NCBI RefSeq assembly: GCF_050753345.1
Contig: NZ_JBLZFX010000009.1
Location: forward strand, 1-64,000
DNA: 64,000 nt
Source of the DNA: Alkalinema pantanalense
GTDB taxonomy: Bacteria; Cyanobacteriota; Cyanobacteriia; Leptolyngbyales; Leptolyngbyaceae
Direction of reading: 5' to 3'
How positions within the stretch are numbered: the stretch's first letter is position 1; each line of letters starts with the position of its first letter. Positions 36,111 through 45,186 of this stretch are shown here, piece by piece. The position numbers and the translations under genes were made by a program. Under the pieces are notes generated by a model. It did not search any database. It was not told the origin of the DNA and was given only the letters and a program-made list of their open reading frames with translations.

Positions 36111-36737
36111 ATGCCTAGCCCTGAGCTACAAAAATTGGCACAGTATCTCCTTGGTGAGTTTGATAATCGTGAACAAGCGATCGCTGATCCGATTTGGTAT
36201 GTCCATCTGCGACTATGGCACCGTCTCACACCTCTATTTAGTGAAGATAGCATCACAATTTTTGCTGAACAAGCCAATATTCTTCAGCTTGATCACCCTT
36301 ACCGCCAACGCCTTCTTCGGCTACAGAGCCCGCCAAACGGATATGGGCGTGACGGCCAAAATAGTCAGATTCAAGTGCAATATTATGGCTTTAAAAATCC
36401 GAGTCGATTCCAAGGCGCAGGACAGAACCCAACAAAACTCCAGGACATAACATCCGACGATGTTGAGTTCCTTCCGGGATGCGCCTTGGAGGTTCAACCA
36501 AAAAACATCATAGAAAGCTCTGGGATAGAACGCCCTGGCTATGCCGCGATCGCGCCAGAAGGTTCCTGTTGTCAGTTTTCTTACTTAGATCGCGGAGAAC
36601 GAAAAACTGGCCACGTGGCCTTAGGGTTTTGGGTCGCTGAATCTTTTTTTTACAGTTACGATGAGGGACTTTCTCCAGAGACTGGAGAACCCATTTGGGG
36701 GGCACTCATGGGGCCTTACCAGTTTCAGAGACGCTAA
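36111..36737 (+). CDS. CpcT/CpeT-family phycobiliprotein lyase-like protein
   Basis: About 208 residues with the lipocalin-like CpcT/CpeT fold, enzymes that attach bilins to Cys of phycobiliprotein beta subunits. Family segments include the opening LQKLAQYLLGEFDNREQAI, YRQRLLRLQ, and the Cys-bearing PGCALEVQ and SCCQFSYLDR. No phycobilisome structural gene is in the window, so the target subunit cannot be given. ATG 36111 is used; a TTG at 36102 would add three residues. Divergent from tadA with about 110 bases between. Confidence 0.88.
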   Translation: MPSPELQKLAQYLLGEFDNREQAIADPIWYVHLRLWHRLTPLFSEDSITIFAEQANILQLDHPYRQRLLRLQSPPNGYGRDGQNSQIQVQYYGFKNPSRFQGAGQNPTKLQDITSDDVEFLPGCALEVQPKNIIESSGIERPGYAAIAPEGSCCQFSYLDRGERKTGHVALGFWVAESFFYSYDEGLSPETGEPIWGALMGPYQFQRR

Positions 36738-36915
36738 AATTGAACGTTAGAAATTGCGATCGGCGATGGTAGAAAACACTTATCAATAACCATGACGCTA
36801 ATCATGAAGGATGTACCGAAATCTATTGACGATTTCTGATTTACAATTCTTTGATAACTAGAAAACATTAATCCAGTTATGTATCTGTTGCTAAAGCGAG
36901 TTACCTGATGCTTCT

Positions 36916-37272
36916 TTAGGCAACTCCTCTGGGTACTCCTTCTAAGGCTTCTTCCTCAGTCTCAAAAATTTCGAATACTGAATCCATCATCGTTACCTCG
37001 AAAACCAAGCGAGCTTCGGGATGGACGTTACAAATTCTGAAACTGCCCCGTACCTTGTCCGCATCTCGCATTCCTGCAACCAAGGAGGTTAGACCGGAAC
37101 TGTCAATAAAATTGACTTGTCCCAGATTGACAACAACATGATGACTTTGCTTAGAAATGCACTCTTGCAAAGTTAGACGAAATTGCCATGCAGTCGTAAT
37201 GTCCAGCCGACCAACAGGTGTCAGGACAATTACGCTATTCCCATCACGGGTTGTATGAACTCTCTGCTCCAT
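36916..37272 (-). CDS. STAS-domain (anti-sigma-factor antagonist-like) protein
   Basis: A 118-residue single STAS domain: VIVLTPVGRLDITTAWQF, then VVVNLGQVNFIDSSGLTSLV with the conserved Ser of the DSSG phosphorylation site. Such proteins act by partner switching with HPK-type anti-sigma kinases and PP2C phosphatases. No kinase or phosphatase partner lies next to it. The ATG at 37272 follows AGAGGT; the longer frame to 37302 starts with a non-ATG codon. Confidence 0.88.
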   Translation of the reverse strand: MEQRVHTTRDGNSVIVLTPVGRLDITTAWQFRLTLQECISKQSHHVVVNLGQVNFIDSSGLTSLVAGMRDADKVRGSFRICNVHPEARLVFEVTMMDSVFEIFETEEEALEGVPRGVA

Positions 37273-37686
37273 GTGTATTGACCTCTGATCTACGTCAATC
37301 ACTGCTTTCCCCTGAGATTTAATGACACTGGTATAACTCAGTTATGCCCAAAAAGTGCTGTGCCTAAACAGAAACCCTAGATTCTCCCATTAGTTCAATG
37401 CTGAGTCATTCTCTAAAATTCCTCATAATTAGGACTGTTTGAGTACTACAGCGCTGACTAGGCTAAGTTATAGCCCAATGTGTTGAGTAAGGCGGGATCG
37501 TTAGCAGCTAACCTTACCGGTCATTATCTAGAAAACCAAAACAGCCTGAGGAGATCCCAAGCTGTCTCACCGATCAATGACTGAGTGTAGCCTTAGGTGA
37601 ACCTAAGAAGCAACTGGCATGGGATCACTCGGATAGAAATGGGGGGGGCAGTCGGGAGTGATCCACCCATTTTAATTACTTGAACC
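37273..37686. other. Gene-free stretch 3' of hemF
   Basis: It holds a possible hemF terminator (37531-37565) and a further 9-bp inverted repeat, GGATCACTC at 37622-37630 with GAGTGATCC at 37656-37664, enclosing a run of eight G. It also should hold the promoter of the STAS gene. No supportable frame. Confidence 0.5.
37531..37565 (-). terminator. Possible terminator of hemF
   Basis: On the minus strand ACAGC...GCTGT with two internal mismatches forms a hairpin that is followed by TTTTGGTTTTC. It lies about 120 bases past the stop, so a closer end is not excluded. Confidence 0.4.
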
Positions 37687-38739
37687 CTAAATCGATTGGG
37701 ATAGGGGCCAGTTGATCCAGTCTTGGGGTTTTAGGAAGATGTCATATAACCGAGCTTCGGGGGTTCCAGGCTCTGGGGCATAACTATATTCCCAGCGCAC
37801 CAAGGGTGGCAATGACATCAAAATGGATTCCGTCCGTCCATTAGTTTGTAGGCCGAAAATCGTACCGCGATCGTAGACTAAGTTGAATTCTACATAGCGC
37901 CCCCGACGGTACAGTTGGAACTGCCGTTCCCGATCTCCGTACTCCGTATTCTGTCGCTTCTCAATGATGGGCACATAAGCAGGTAAAAAGGCATTTCCGC
38001 AAGCCTGCACGAACGAGAACAGGCTTTCCCAGGTTCGACCTTCCACAGCCCCGACCCGATCGCTATACTGGGCCGCAAGGGTATCCATTTGAGAACCTGG
38101 ATAGGAAATGGGATAAAGTACACCCGTGGGATCCTGATAGTCGAAGAAAATTCCGCCTACACCCCGAGTTTCCTGGCGATGCTTCAGGTAGAAATACTCA
38201 TCGCACCAGAGCTTAAAGGTGTTGTAATACTCCGGATGATGCTGATCGCAAGCAGACTTTAAAGTTTGGTGGAAATGCACCACGTCTTCTTCAAAGGGAT
38301 AGTAAGGGGTTAGGTCGATGCCACCACCAAACCACCAAACCGGGCCTGCCTCGAAATAGCGATAGTTCAAATGCACTGTTGGGATGTAGGGATTTTTGGG
38401 GTGCAACACCATGGAAGTTCCCGTGGCATAGAACTCATGGCCCTGTGCCTCAGGCCGCTGAACCAAGATGGACGGCGGTAAATCCTTCCCCCAAACCTCA
38501 GAAAAGTTGACGCCACCTTGCTCAAAGACGTTACCGTCGCGAATCACCCGCGATCGTCCGCCGCCACCCTCTGGACGCTCCCAACTGTCTTGGCGGAAAT
38601 GACTTAATCCGTCCGCCTCTTCCAATCCCTTGCAAATACTATCTTGCAGAGACTTCATCCACTGGCTCACCCGCTCACGGGAATCCGACGGTGGCATGTT
38701 ATCAAGTTGGGGTTTGGAAGGGGTAGAGAATGCAGTCAT
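37687..38739 (-). CDS. hemF: Oxygen-dependent coproporphyrinogen III oxidase
   Basis: A 350-residue HemF, converting coproporphyrinogen III to protoporphyrinogen IX with O2 on the way to haem and chlorophyll. Signature segments: WWFGGGIDLTPYYPFEEDVV, KLWCDEYFYLKHRQETRGVG, GGIFFDYQD and LVYDRGTIFGLQTNGRTESI. Length is normal. The ATG at 38739 agrees with the family; the open frame to 38817 adds a leader without similarity. Divergent from mrp with about 430 bases between. Confidence 0.96.
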   Translation of the reverse strand: MTAFSTPSKPQLDNMPPSDSRERVSQWMKSLQDSICKGLEEADGLSHFRQDSWERPEGGGGRSRVIRDGNVFEQGGVNFSEVWGKDLPPSILVQRPEAQGHEFYATGTSMVLHPKNPYIPTVHLNYRYFEAGPVWWFGGGIDLTPYYPFEEDVVHFHQTLKSACDQHHPEYYNTFKLWCDEYFYLKHRQETRGVGGIFFDYQDPTGVLYPISYPGSQMDTLAAQYSDRVGAVEGRTWESLFSFVQACGNAFLPAYVPIIEKRQNTEYGDRERQFQLYRRGRYVEFNLVYDRGTIFGLQTNGRTESILMSLPPLVRWEYSYAPEPGTPEARLYDIFLKPQDWINWPLSQSI

Positions 38740-39172
38740 AGGAGTCTTCGAGAGTGTGATAGATAGTTTTATGCTGGCGACAGAAAAACAACGACCTCTG
38801 CCAATCCTTTCTGGCAATCACTAATGTTGCCCAAGAGGGGCTAGCTCGAGGTAGCTTAACTCTGCTCAGTGCAACAAGCTGCAAGGGGTCTAACGTGAGC
38901 ACTCATGACAGCGGTCGATCGTCTGTAACGACCTCAAAATAGACTACCGTGTATCGTTAACCACACCAATGGCAATCCTAAATTCGATGTCGTGAAACCT
39001 CTTCTCAGCAAGGGTTTGAGCCTTTGTTAAATTGTTTGAATCCTGCTTAACCAACCTTTGCATTGGGGAAGAGAACCTTGCAGGTCTCGTCAACAGGTAA
39101 GATTAATAAGGTAGATTTTTTAACATTTAGTAACGCTCGTCCTAGGCGATCGCCCCACCTAATTATTTGGTT
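38740..39172. other. Divergent regulatory region between hemF and mrp
   Basis: It should carry both promoters. A HIP1-type GGCGATCGCCCC lies at about 39147, close to the mrp start. No repeat, riboswitch or small gene was recognised. Confidence 0.5.
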
Positions 39173-40237
39173 ATGACCCTGAGTGTAGAGTCTGTTTTAG
39201 AAGTCCTTAAACCTGTTCAAGACCCTGAACTGCGTAAAAGTTTAGTGGAACTGAACATGATTCGTAATGTTCAGGTGGCGGGAGGTCAGGTTTGCTTCAC
39301 CCTGGTGTTGACCACGCCCTCCTGCCCCCTGCGGCAGTTTATTGTGGAAGATTGCGAAAAAGCGGTGCGGACGCTACCCGGGGTAGAAACCGTTGAAGTT
39401 GAAGTTACCGCAGAGACGCCCAAGCAAAAGAGTGCACCGGGTCGATCGGATGTGCCAGGGGTGAAAAATATTTTGGCAGTCTCCAGCGGCAAAGGAGGGG
39501 TGGGCAAGAGTACCGTTGCGGTGAACCTAGCCGTTGCCCTTGCCCAAGCGGGATCTAAAGTTGGACTGATTGACGCTGACATCTATGGCCCCAATGCTCC
39601 TACTATGCTGGGCTTAGCCGACGCCAAGGTGATGGTGCGTCAAGGGGAAACGGGTGAAGTGATTGAGCCCGCCTTTAACCATGGAGTCAAGTTGGTTTCC
39701 ATGGGATTTTTGATTGATCCCGATCAGCCCGTGATTTGGCGGGGCCCGATGATTGACAGCATGGTGCGGAATTTCCTCTACCAAGTGGACTGGGGAGAAC
39801 TGGACTATCTGATTGTCGATATGCCTCCCGGTACTGGCGATGCCCAACTGACGATGGCTCAACGGGTTCCCATGGCTGGTGTGGTAATTGTGACCACGCC
39901 GCAAACCGTTTCGTTGATTGATGCCCGTCGTGGGCTCAAGATGTTCCAGCAACTGGGCGTTCCGGTTTTAGGTCTGGTTGAAAACATGAGTTATTTTGTG
40001 CCGCCCGATTTGCCCGATCGCCAGTACGACATTTTTGGTTCGGATGGGGGCAAAAAGGCTGCGAAAGAATTAGATGTGCCGTTGTTAGGGTGTGTCCCGA
40101 TCGAGATTCCGTTGCGGGAAGGGGGCGATCGTGGCTTACCGATCGTCCTTGCTGAGCCGACTTCAGCGTCAGCCAAAGCTCTCCGGGAAATTGCCCAAAC
40201 GGTTGCGGCGAAGGTTTCGGTGGCTGCACTTGTCTAA
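39173..40237 (+). CDS. mrp: Mrp/NBP35-family iron-sulfur carrier ATPase
   Basis: A 354-residue protein. An N-terminal MIP18/DUF59 domain (LEVLKPVQDPELRKSLVELN, TTPSCPL) is followed by a ParA/MinD-like ATPase with the deviant Walker A SSGKGGVGKSTVAVNLA, switch LIDADIYGPNAPTMLG and VDMPPGTGDAQLT. Proteins of this group carry and transfer Fe-S clusters; in cyanobacteria the gene often lies near hemF, as here. ATG 39173 is used; the TTG at 39167 is less likely. Probably one operon with rodA, 15 bases on. Confidence 0.93.
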   Translation: MTLSVESVLEVLKPVQDPELRKSLVELNMIRNVQVAGGQVCFTLVLTTPSCPLRQFIVEDCEKAVRTLPGVETVEVEVTAETPKQKSAPGRSDVPGVKNILAVSSGKGGVGKSTVAVNLAVALAQAGSKVGLIDADIYGPNAPTMLGLADAKVMVRQGETGEVIEPAFNHGVKLVSMGFLIDPDQPVIWRGPMIDSMVRNFLYQVDWGELDYLIVDMPPGTGDAQLTMAQRVPMAGVVIVTTPQTVSLIDARRGLKMFQQLGVPVLGLVENMSYFVPPDLPDRQYDIFGSDGGKKAAKELDVPLLGCVPIEIPLREGGDRGLPIVLAEPTSASAKALREIAQTVAAKVSVAALV

Positions 40238-40252
40238 GGAGCGAGATTGCCC

Positions 40253-41554
40253 ATGTTTCAAAAAAGTCTGCCAAGAATTCACTGGCGATCGTTCATTCAG
40301 CCCTGGGAAGGGATGGATTGGTGGCTGTTTGCAGGCACAGTGGCACTGATGGTGCTAGGCGGCATCATGATTTACAGTGTGGAACACAAACAAGCGGTAA
40401 CAGACTGGAGTCGCCATTGGATTACAGGTGGCGTGGGGATCTTTCTCGCACTTTTAATTGCTCGAGCTCGTTATGAAGTGCTGTTACAGTGGCGCTGGTT
40501 AGTCTACGGAATCACGTTGTTGGGTTTGCTTGCGGTGATGTTTTTCGGAACCGAAGGTCTCGGAGCCCAGCGATGGATTCCCATTGGCCCCTTCTACTTA
40601 CAACCCTCTGAGTTTGCCAAACTCGGGGTAATCATCACCATTGCATCCCTACTCCATGAACGACCTGCTTCCACCTTTCCGGCCTTCCTCAGGGTGTTGG
40701 GGGTGGTTGCGGTGCCGTGGTTATTGATTTTTTTGGAGCCTAACTTAGGGACATCTTTGGTGTTTGGGGCGATTACCCTAGGCATGCTGTACTGGGGTAA
40801 TGCAAATCCTGGCTGGTTGATTTTGATGCTGTCACCTGCCTTCTCAGCGATTATCTTGGGTTCTGCCCCCAATCTGATGAAAAATATTCAGCCTGCCCTG
40901 GAACCCTTCGGCATTGGGATTTGGTTGATTTGGATTCTACTAGTAGGGATTATTGCCTTTCGTAGCCTGCCTTGGAAGCGGTGGGGCACCTTGACCGCAT
41001 TGGTTGCCAATCTAATCTCCGGAGGACTGTTTCGCTTCCTTTGGGAGAATGTCCTGCGAGAGTACCAAAAGGATCGGTTGACAGCCTTTATGCATCCGGA
41101 GTCCGATCCCCTGGGAAGTGGCTACCACCTAATCCAATCGAGAATCGCGATCGGGGCGGGCGAGCTATGGGGACGGGGGCTGTATAAAGGCACCCAAACC
41201 CAGTTGAACTTTATTCCGGAGCAGCATACGGACTTTATTTTCACGGCGATCGGTGAAGAACTGGGCTTTATTGGTTGCATTGCAGTTCTCGCAACCTTTT
41301 TACTGATTTGTTTTCGGCTGTTAATTATTGCGCAAAATGCTAAGGATGACTTTGGCTCACTGATTGCAGTGGGCGTCTTTTCCATGTGGGTGTTCCAGAC
41401 ATTTGTCAACATTGGGATGACGATTAACCTGTCACCTGTGACGGGCATTCCGCTGCCCTTCTTGAGCTACGGCAATGCTGCTTTGTTGATGAATTTTTTG
41501 GCGGTGGGAGTGGTATCTTCGGTCGCCAACCATCGGCAACGCCTACGATTTTAG
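40253..41554 (+). CDS. rodA: Rod-shape-determining peptidoglycan glycosyltransferase RodA
   Basis: A 433-residue SEDS-family protein with about 10-12 spans. Family residues seen: FGTEGLGAQRWIPIGPFYLQ, PSEFAKLGVI, LIFLEPNLGTSLVFG, GYHLIQSRIAIGAGELWGRG, QHTDFIFTAIGEELGFIG and LPFLSYGNAALL. RodA polymerises glycan strands with its class B PBP during elongation. The ATG at 40253 is 11 bases from GGAG; a TTG at 40247 is spaced more usually from it and would add two residues. Confidence 0.94.
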   Translation: MFQKSLPRIHWRSFIQPWEGMDWWLFAGTVALMVLGGIMIYSVEHKQAVTDWSRHWITGGVGIFLALLIARARYEVLLQWRWLVYGITLLGLLAVMFFGTEGLGAQRWIPIGPFYLQPSEFAKLGVIITIASLLHERPASTFPAFLRVLGVVAVPWLLIFLEPNLGTSLVFGAITLGMLYWGNANPGWLILMLSPAFSAIILGSAPNLMKNIQPALEPFGIGIWLIWILLVGIIAFRSLPWKRWGTLTALVANLISGGLFRFLWENVLREYQKDRLTAFMHPESDPLGSGYHLIQSRIAIGAGELWGRGLYKGTQTQLNFIPEQHTDFIFTAIGEELGFIGCIAVLATFLLICFRLLIIAQNAKDDFGSLIAVGVFSMWVFQTFVNIGMTINLSPVTGIPLPFLSYGNAALLMNFLAVGVVSSVANHRQRLRF

Positions 41555-41708
41555 GCAGGATTAAAGAGGCCAGACGACAGTCCTGAGGACTGTCTATCGA
41601 TCTCAGAGGAAATTTCACTGGAATTTTCTGGGTTGTTTGTTTTTCTAGCCCGCCGAAACGCTAGGATTCCCGGTAAACTGAAATCTGAAGTACTGATGAA
41701 TCAGCCCT

Positions 41709-41903
41709 ATGATTTTTCCGGGTTCTGTGGTTCGTGTAACCAATGTGGATGATACCTACTACGGGTTTCAAGGTCTTGTGCAACGGGTCACTGATGGCAA
41801 AGTGGCTGTGCTCTTTGAAGGGGGGAACTGGGATAAAATCATTACCTTCCGATTGACCGAGCTAGAAGCTGTAGAAATGGGTGGCAAGAAGAAAGGGAAG
41901 TAA
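41709..41903 (+). CDS. ndhS: NAD(P)H dehydrogenase (NDH-1) subunit NdhS
   Basis: A 64-residue SH3-like protein matching NdhS (DUF3252, plant CRR31): FPGSVVRVTNVDDTYYGFQG, LVQRVTDGKVAVLFEGGNWD and KIITFRLTELEAVE. NdhS helps ferredoxin bind the photosynthetic NDH-1 complex on the thylakoid. The tail is a short Gly/Lys stretch. Start ATG at 41709. The next gene starts five bases after its stop. Confidence 0.93.
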   Translation: MIFPGSVVRVTNVDDTYYGFQGLVQRVTDGKVAVLFEGGNWDKIITFRLTELEAVEMGGKKKGK

Positions 41904-41908
41904 GTTGA

Positions 41909-42556
41909 ATGCGACTGCCCCTCCCCCAGTTTGATACCAGTGCTCGATCGCCTCACCATTTTGCGGAGGTGATCGAGACTGCTACAACCGAATTTTTGGC
42001 CCAGTGTTTAGAGCCAGACGAGTTGGGTTTTCCGGCAATGCCCCCCTTTGGCAGTTGGGTCAAGGCGAAGGATGAAGAGTCGGGGAATACCATCTATGCA
42101 GTGGTCTACCATGCGACCACCAGCCCGATCGACTCTGTGCACCGGGCGCGGGCCTTGGGTTTATCGCTGGCAGAACTGCGGGAACAACAGCCGCAAATTT
42201 TTGCCATGCTGAAGACGGAATTTCGGGCCGCGATCGCGGGATTTCAGCCCGCTCGCAAGGGAGCCCCTGCATACCATCATTTGCCGCCGCGCCCACCCCA
42301 GATTCATCAGGCCGTCTACAGTTGTCCTGTGGATGAAGTAATTGCTTTTACAGAGCAGTTAGACTTTTTGCGGACGTTGTTACAGGTGACGGGGGCACCC
42401 GTGGACTCCTTAGTTGCAGCGACCTTGAGAGAAATTTATCAACTGCGTAAAGCCGATCGGGCTTGGTTAGTACAGGCAGGACGAACCCTCAGTGTCTTGC
42501 TGAAAGATGATTACGATCGCCTCCGAGTGATCCTCAGCCAAATTTATGTGAACTAA
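41909..42556 (+). CDS. HAS-barrel-domain cyanobacterial protein
   Basis: A 215-residue protein. The N-terminal 85 residues (FGSWVKAKDEESGNTIYAVV and YHATTSPIDSVHRARALGLS) have the wording of the HAS-barrel domain, first described in HerA and the ATP synthase beta barrel. The C-terminal half is helical and ends LSVLLKDDYDRLRVILSQIY. Function unknown. It follows ndhS by five bases, so the two are co-transcribed; whether it has any part in NDH-1 is not shown. Confidence 0.78.
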   Translation: MRLPLPQFDTSARSPHHFAEVIETATTEFLAQCLEPDELGFPAMPPFGSWVKAKDEESGNTIYAVVYHATTSPIDSVHRARALGLSLAELREQQPQIFAMLKTEFRAAIAGFQPARKGAPAYHHLPPRPPQIHQAVYSCPVDEVIAFTEQLDFLRTLLQVTGAPVDSLVAATLREIYQLRKADRAWLVQAGRTLSVLLKDDYDRLRVILSQIYVN

Positions 42557-42645
42557 TTTGCACCGTCAGAAACCATCAAGAGACAGACCTTTTAGCTAAT
42601 AAGCGGATGGCCTGACGCTCCCCTAATCTCACCGGACTCCTGATT

Positions 42646-43917
42646 GTGTGGATCCTTATTTTAAGTAGTGGCTTGGCGTTTTATCTGGCATGGAATTTAG
42701 GCGCGAATGATGTCGCCAATTCTATGGGAACTTCTGTGGGGTCTAAGGCAATTACTCTGCGCCAAGCGCTGGTCATTGCCGGAATTTTAGAATTTGTGGG
42801 AGCTGTTCTCTTTGGTCGTGGGGTTTCACAAAAATTAGCCACGGGGGTCGTGAATCCCAGTTTATTTCTCGATCGCCCCGACTGGTTGCTCTGGGGAATG
42901 GTCGCCGTTTTGATCACCACGAGTCTTTGGCTAAATCTGGCAACGTATCTGGGTTTACCCGTTTCTTCATCCCATGCCACAGTCGGCGCGATCGCGGGCA
43001 TGGGTTGGATAGCTTGGGGATTCTCAGCTGTTAACTGGAAATCGATCGGCACCATTTCGCTCAGTTGGATTGCTACCCCTGTTCTCAGTGGTTGCCTTGC
43101 TGCCCTACTCTACAGCCTATTGCGCTTTTGGATTTTCGACCGTCCTAATCCTGATCGGCATTTACAGGAATGGATTCCCTGGTTAGCGGTTCTCCTGACA
43201 GGAACCTTTGGGGTGATTGTCTTGCCGACCGTGGTTACGTCAATGGTTGCATTACCGAGTTTGCGGGAAATTTCGTTGCCACCCTATACGATCTCCCTCG
43301 GTATCGGGAGCCTTGCTGCGATCATCATTACCTTTGCGCTCTGGGGATCGATCAGCGCTAGCGCTGATCTAGGATTACTTCGCTTCCAACTGGAAACTGT
43401 TTTTGCACGGTTTCAGTTGCTGAGTGCTTGCTGTGTGGCGTTTGCCCATGGATCTAATGACGTTGGCAATGCGATCGCGCCTTTTGCAGCTATTCTGTCC
43501 ATTGACAAAACTCACCAAGTTCCGCTGGCGGATTTGACGATTCCTCTATGGGTGCTGGCTTGGGGCGGTTTAGGGATTGTGACGGGTCTAGCTCTGTGGG
43601 GACATAAAGTGATGGCCACGATCGGTGAAGGGATCATTCCGCTACAACCCAGTGGAGGCTTTTGTGCAGAGTTGGCAACGGCAATGACGATTTTGTGTGC
43701 CTCCCGCTTGGGTTTACCCGTTTCGACTTCCCACGCGCTGGTGGGGGCTGTGGTGGGTATTGGCTGTGTGCAAAATTGGCGATCGATTCAGCTATCGACC
43801 CTCCGTTCGATCGGATTAAGTTGGGTGGCAACCATTCCGATCGCGGTGCTTTTGGGCGCTGGAAGCTTTTATGTGATCCGGATATTGATGCCGATCGTTG
43901 GAAATGGAATGTCATAG
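42646..43917 (+). CDS. PiT-family inorganic phosphate transporter
   Basis: A 423-residue permease with two homologous halves. Each has the PiT signature: LAWNLGANDVANSMGTSVGS near the N-terminus and CVAFAHGSNDVGNAIAPFAA at about residue 265. Second signatures GLPVSSSHATVGAIAG and GLPVSTSHALVGAVVG also pair. Ten spans are visible. It takes up phosphate (or metal-phosphate) with cation coupling at low affinity. GTG at 42646 is the start; no strong ribosome binding site. Not near a Pho regulon gene. Confidence 0.93.
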   Translation: MWILILSSGLAFYLAWNLGANDVANSMGTSVGSKAITLRQALVIAGILEFVGAVLFGRGVSQKLATGVVNPSLFLDRPDWLLWGMVAVLITTSLWLNLATYLGLPVSSSHATVGAIAGMGWIAWGFSAVNWKSIGTISLSWIATPVLSGCLAALLYSLLRFWIFDRPNPDRHLQEWIPWLAVLLTGTFGVIVLPTVVTSMVALPSLREISLPPYTISLGIGSLAAIIITFALWGSISASADLGLLRFQLETVFARFQLLSACCVAFAHGSNDVGNAIAPFAAILSIDKTHQVPLADLTIPLWVLAWGGLGIVTGLALWGHKVMATIGEGIIPLQPSGGFCAELATAMTILCASRLGLPVSTSHALVGAVVGIGCVQNWRSIQLSTLRSIGLSWVATIPIAVLLGAGSFYVIRILMPIVGNGMS

Positions 43918-44031
43918 CCTCAGATTGGGTACCCTTAGGGAAAATCTTCTACAAAAAATAGAGGCTATTCCCCGTCTACTGTGCCGTAAGTTGCCAAGCT
44001 TGTGCTGTCAGCGTCCTATCCTGAAAATCCT

Positions 44032-44697
44032 ATGAATCCTGTGATTGATTTTCCAACGATGCCCCCAGTGGATGCCAACGATGCGTCGCTCCCCAAGACG
44101 CAAGCTACGTTTTATCGCTTGCTCCATCAATGGCGAACTGTAGATCCTGAGGCTCGATCGACGGTGGAGCAAACCCTGTGGACCATTTTTGGGCAAACCC
44201 AAGCCATCATGATTTTGGATATGTCAGGCTTTTCCAAAACGGCCAATACGCAGGGAATCCTGCCAGCCCTGTCTAGGATTCAGCATATGAATACAATCGC
44301 AGTGCCCCAGTTAGAAGCTCAAGGGGGACAGGTGATTAAATCTGAGGCCGATAATATTTTTGCTATTTTCCCGACTGTTGATGCAGCCGTTGCCGCTTCG
44401 TTCAACACATTTAAATCAGTACAGGCGGAAGGACTCAATGTTGCGATCGGAATTGGCTACGGATCCATTTTTGTAATTGAGGATCCTGTACAAAAAGATT
44501 TTTTTGGAGATGAGGTTAACCTAGCCTCCAAATTGGGAGAAGATACCGCTGAAGGGGGTGAACTGATGATCACTGAAGCTGCCTATCAGCAACTACAAAC
44601 CCCGGATCACCGCTGGGCTGAGTTCCATCTAGGCATTTCCGGTATTCAAATGGTGGCCTACCAGTATCAGTTCGAGGAATCTGACTTATCGGCCTGA
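44032..44697 (+). CDS. Class III adenylate/guanylate cyclase-like protein
   Basis: A 221-residue protein with one class III cyclase domain and no sensor domain. The first metal Asp is in MILDMSGFSKTANTQG. The second lies in VIKSEADNIFAIFPTV, a variant of the usual K-x-x-GD. The dimer motif GDEVNLASKLGED keeps the Asn but has Lys where the transition-state Arg (VNxAxRL) is normally found. Activity is thus uncertain; it could be a weak or inactive cyclase. ATG 44032 is used rather than GTG 44002. Its last 12 bases overlap the end of a convergent gene. Confidence 0.8.
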   Translation: MNPVIDFPTMPPVDANDASLPKTQATFYRLLHQWRTVDPEARSTVEQTLWTIFGQTQAIMILDMSGFSKTANTQGILPALSRIQHMNTIAVPQLEAQGGQVIKSEADNIFAIFPTVDAAVAASFNTFKSVQAEGLNVAIGIGYGSIFVIEDPVQKDFFGDEVNLASKLGEDTAEGGELMITEAAYQQLQTPDHRWAEFHLGISGIQMVAYQYQFEESDLSA

Positions 44698-45186
44698 GCG
44701 ATGCGATGGCAACGATTTCACGTTTGTTACCCCGCATACTTTTTCCACAGCCTCGGGGTCAATTGACTGACTATCCCAACGGGCACTTCTGCCAATGCCC
44801 TGAAGCTCCAAAACTTGTCCAGTCATGTTTTTGCAGTTGACCTGTAAAGGCATAAACTTCCGCACCCCGAAGCAAGCAGTCCCGCCCGATTGTCCCGCTG
44901 TGACTGTAATCGTCGTGACTCGTTCGTTACCTCGTTCGTAAACATCTTCAGGATCCATATAGTAACCACAGGCTCCCCGTATATCCATCAGATGGACGCT
45001 GTACTTAGTATTGAAATAATCGTAAATAATCGCTGGTGCTAGCTGTGTTGCTTGGGCTGGGGCTACTTTAGTGAGCTGAATCATCCCCGTCAAGATTGCG
45101 GGTGATAGCCATAAAATTTGAAAAACCTGAACGGTGGTTACCAACGAGAACGATCGTTGAGAACCTTGGGAACTTAGATTCAGCAT
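44686..45186 (-). CDS. Secreted or membrane-anchored protein of unknown function
   Basis: About 166 residues. Residues 13-45 form a hydrophobic segment ending PAQATQLAP, a likely signal-peptidase site. The mature part has four Cys (RGACGYYMD, GTACFGVRKF, VNCKNMTG, EKVCGVTN), which could make two disulfides outside the cytosol. No family recognised. The ATG at 45186 follows GGAGAAG directly and is chosen over earlier frames to 45249. Ends inside the cyclase gene on the other strand. Confidence 0.7.
   Translation of the reverse strand: MLNLSSQGSQRSFSLVTTVQVFQILWLSPAILTGMIQLTKVAPAQATQLAPAIIYDYFNTKYSVHLMDIRGACGYYMDPEDVYERGNERVTTITVTAGQSGGTACFGVRKFMPLQVNCKNMTGQVLELQGIGRSARWDSQSIDPEAVEKVCGVTNVKSLPSHRSGR

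Noticed and set aside
36111..36737. Part of a phycobilisome gene cluster
   Set aside because: No phycobiliprotein or linker gene is found within the window on either side of the lyase-like gene.
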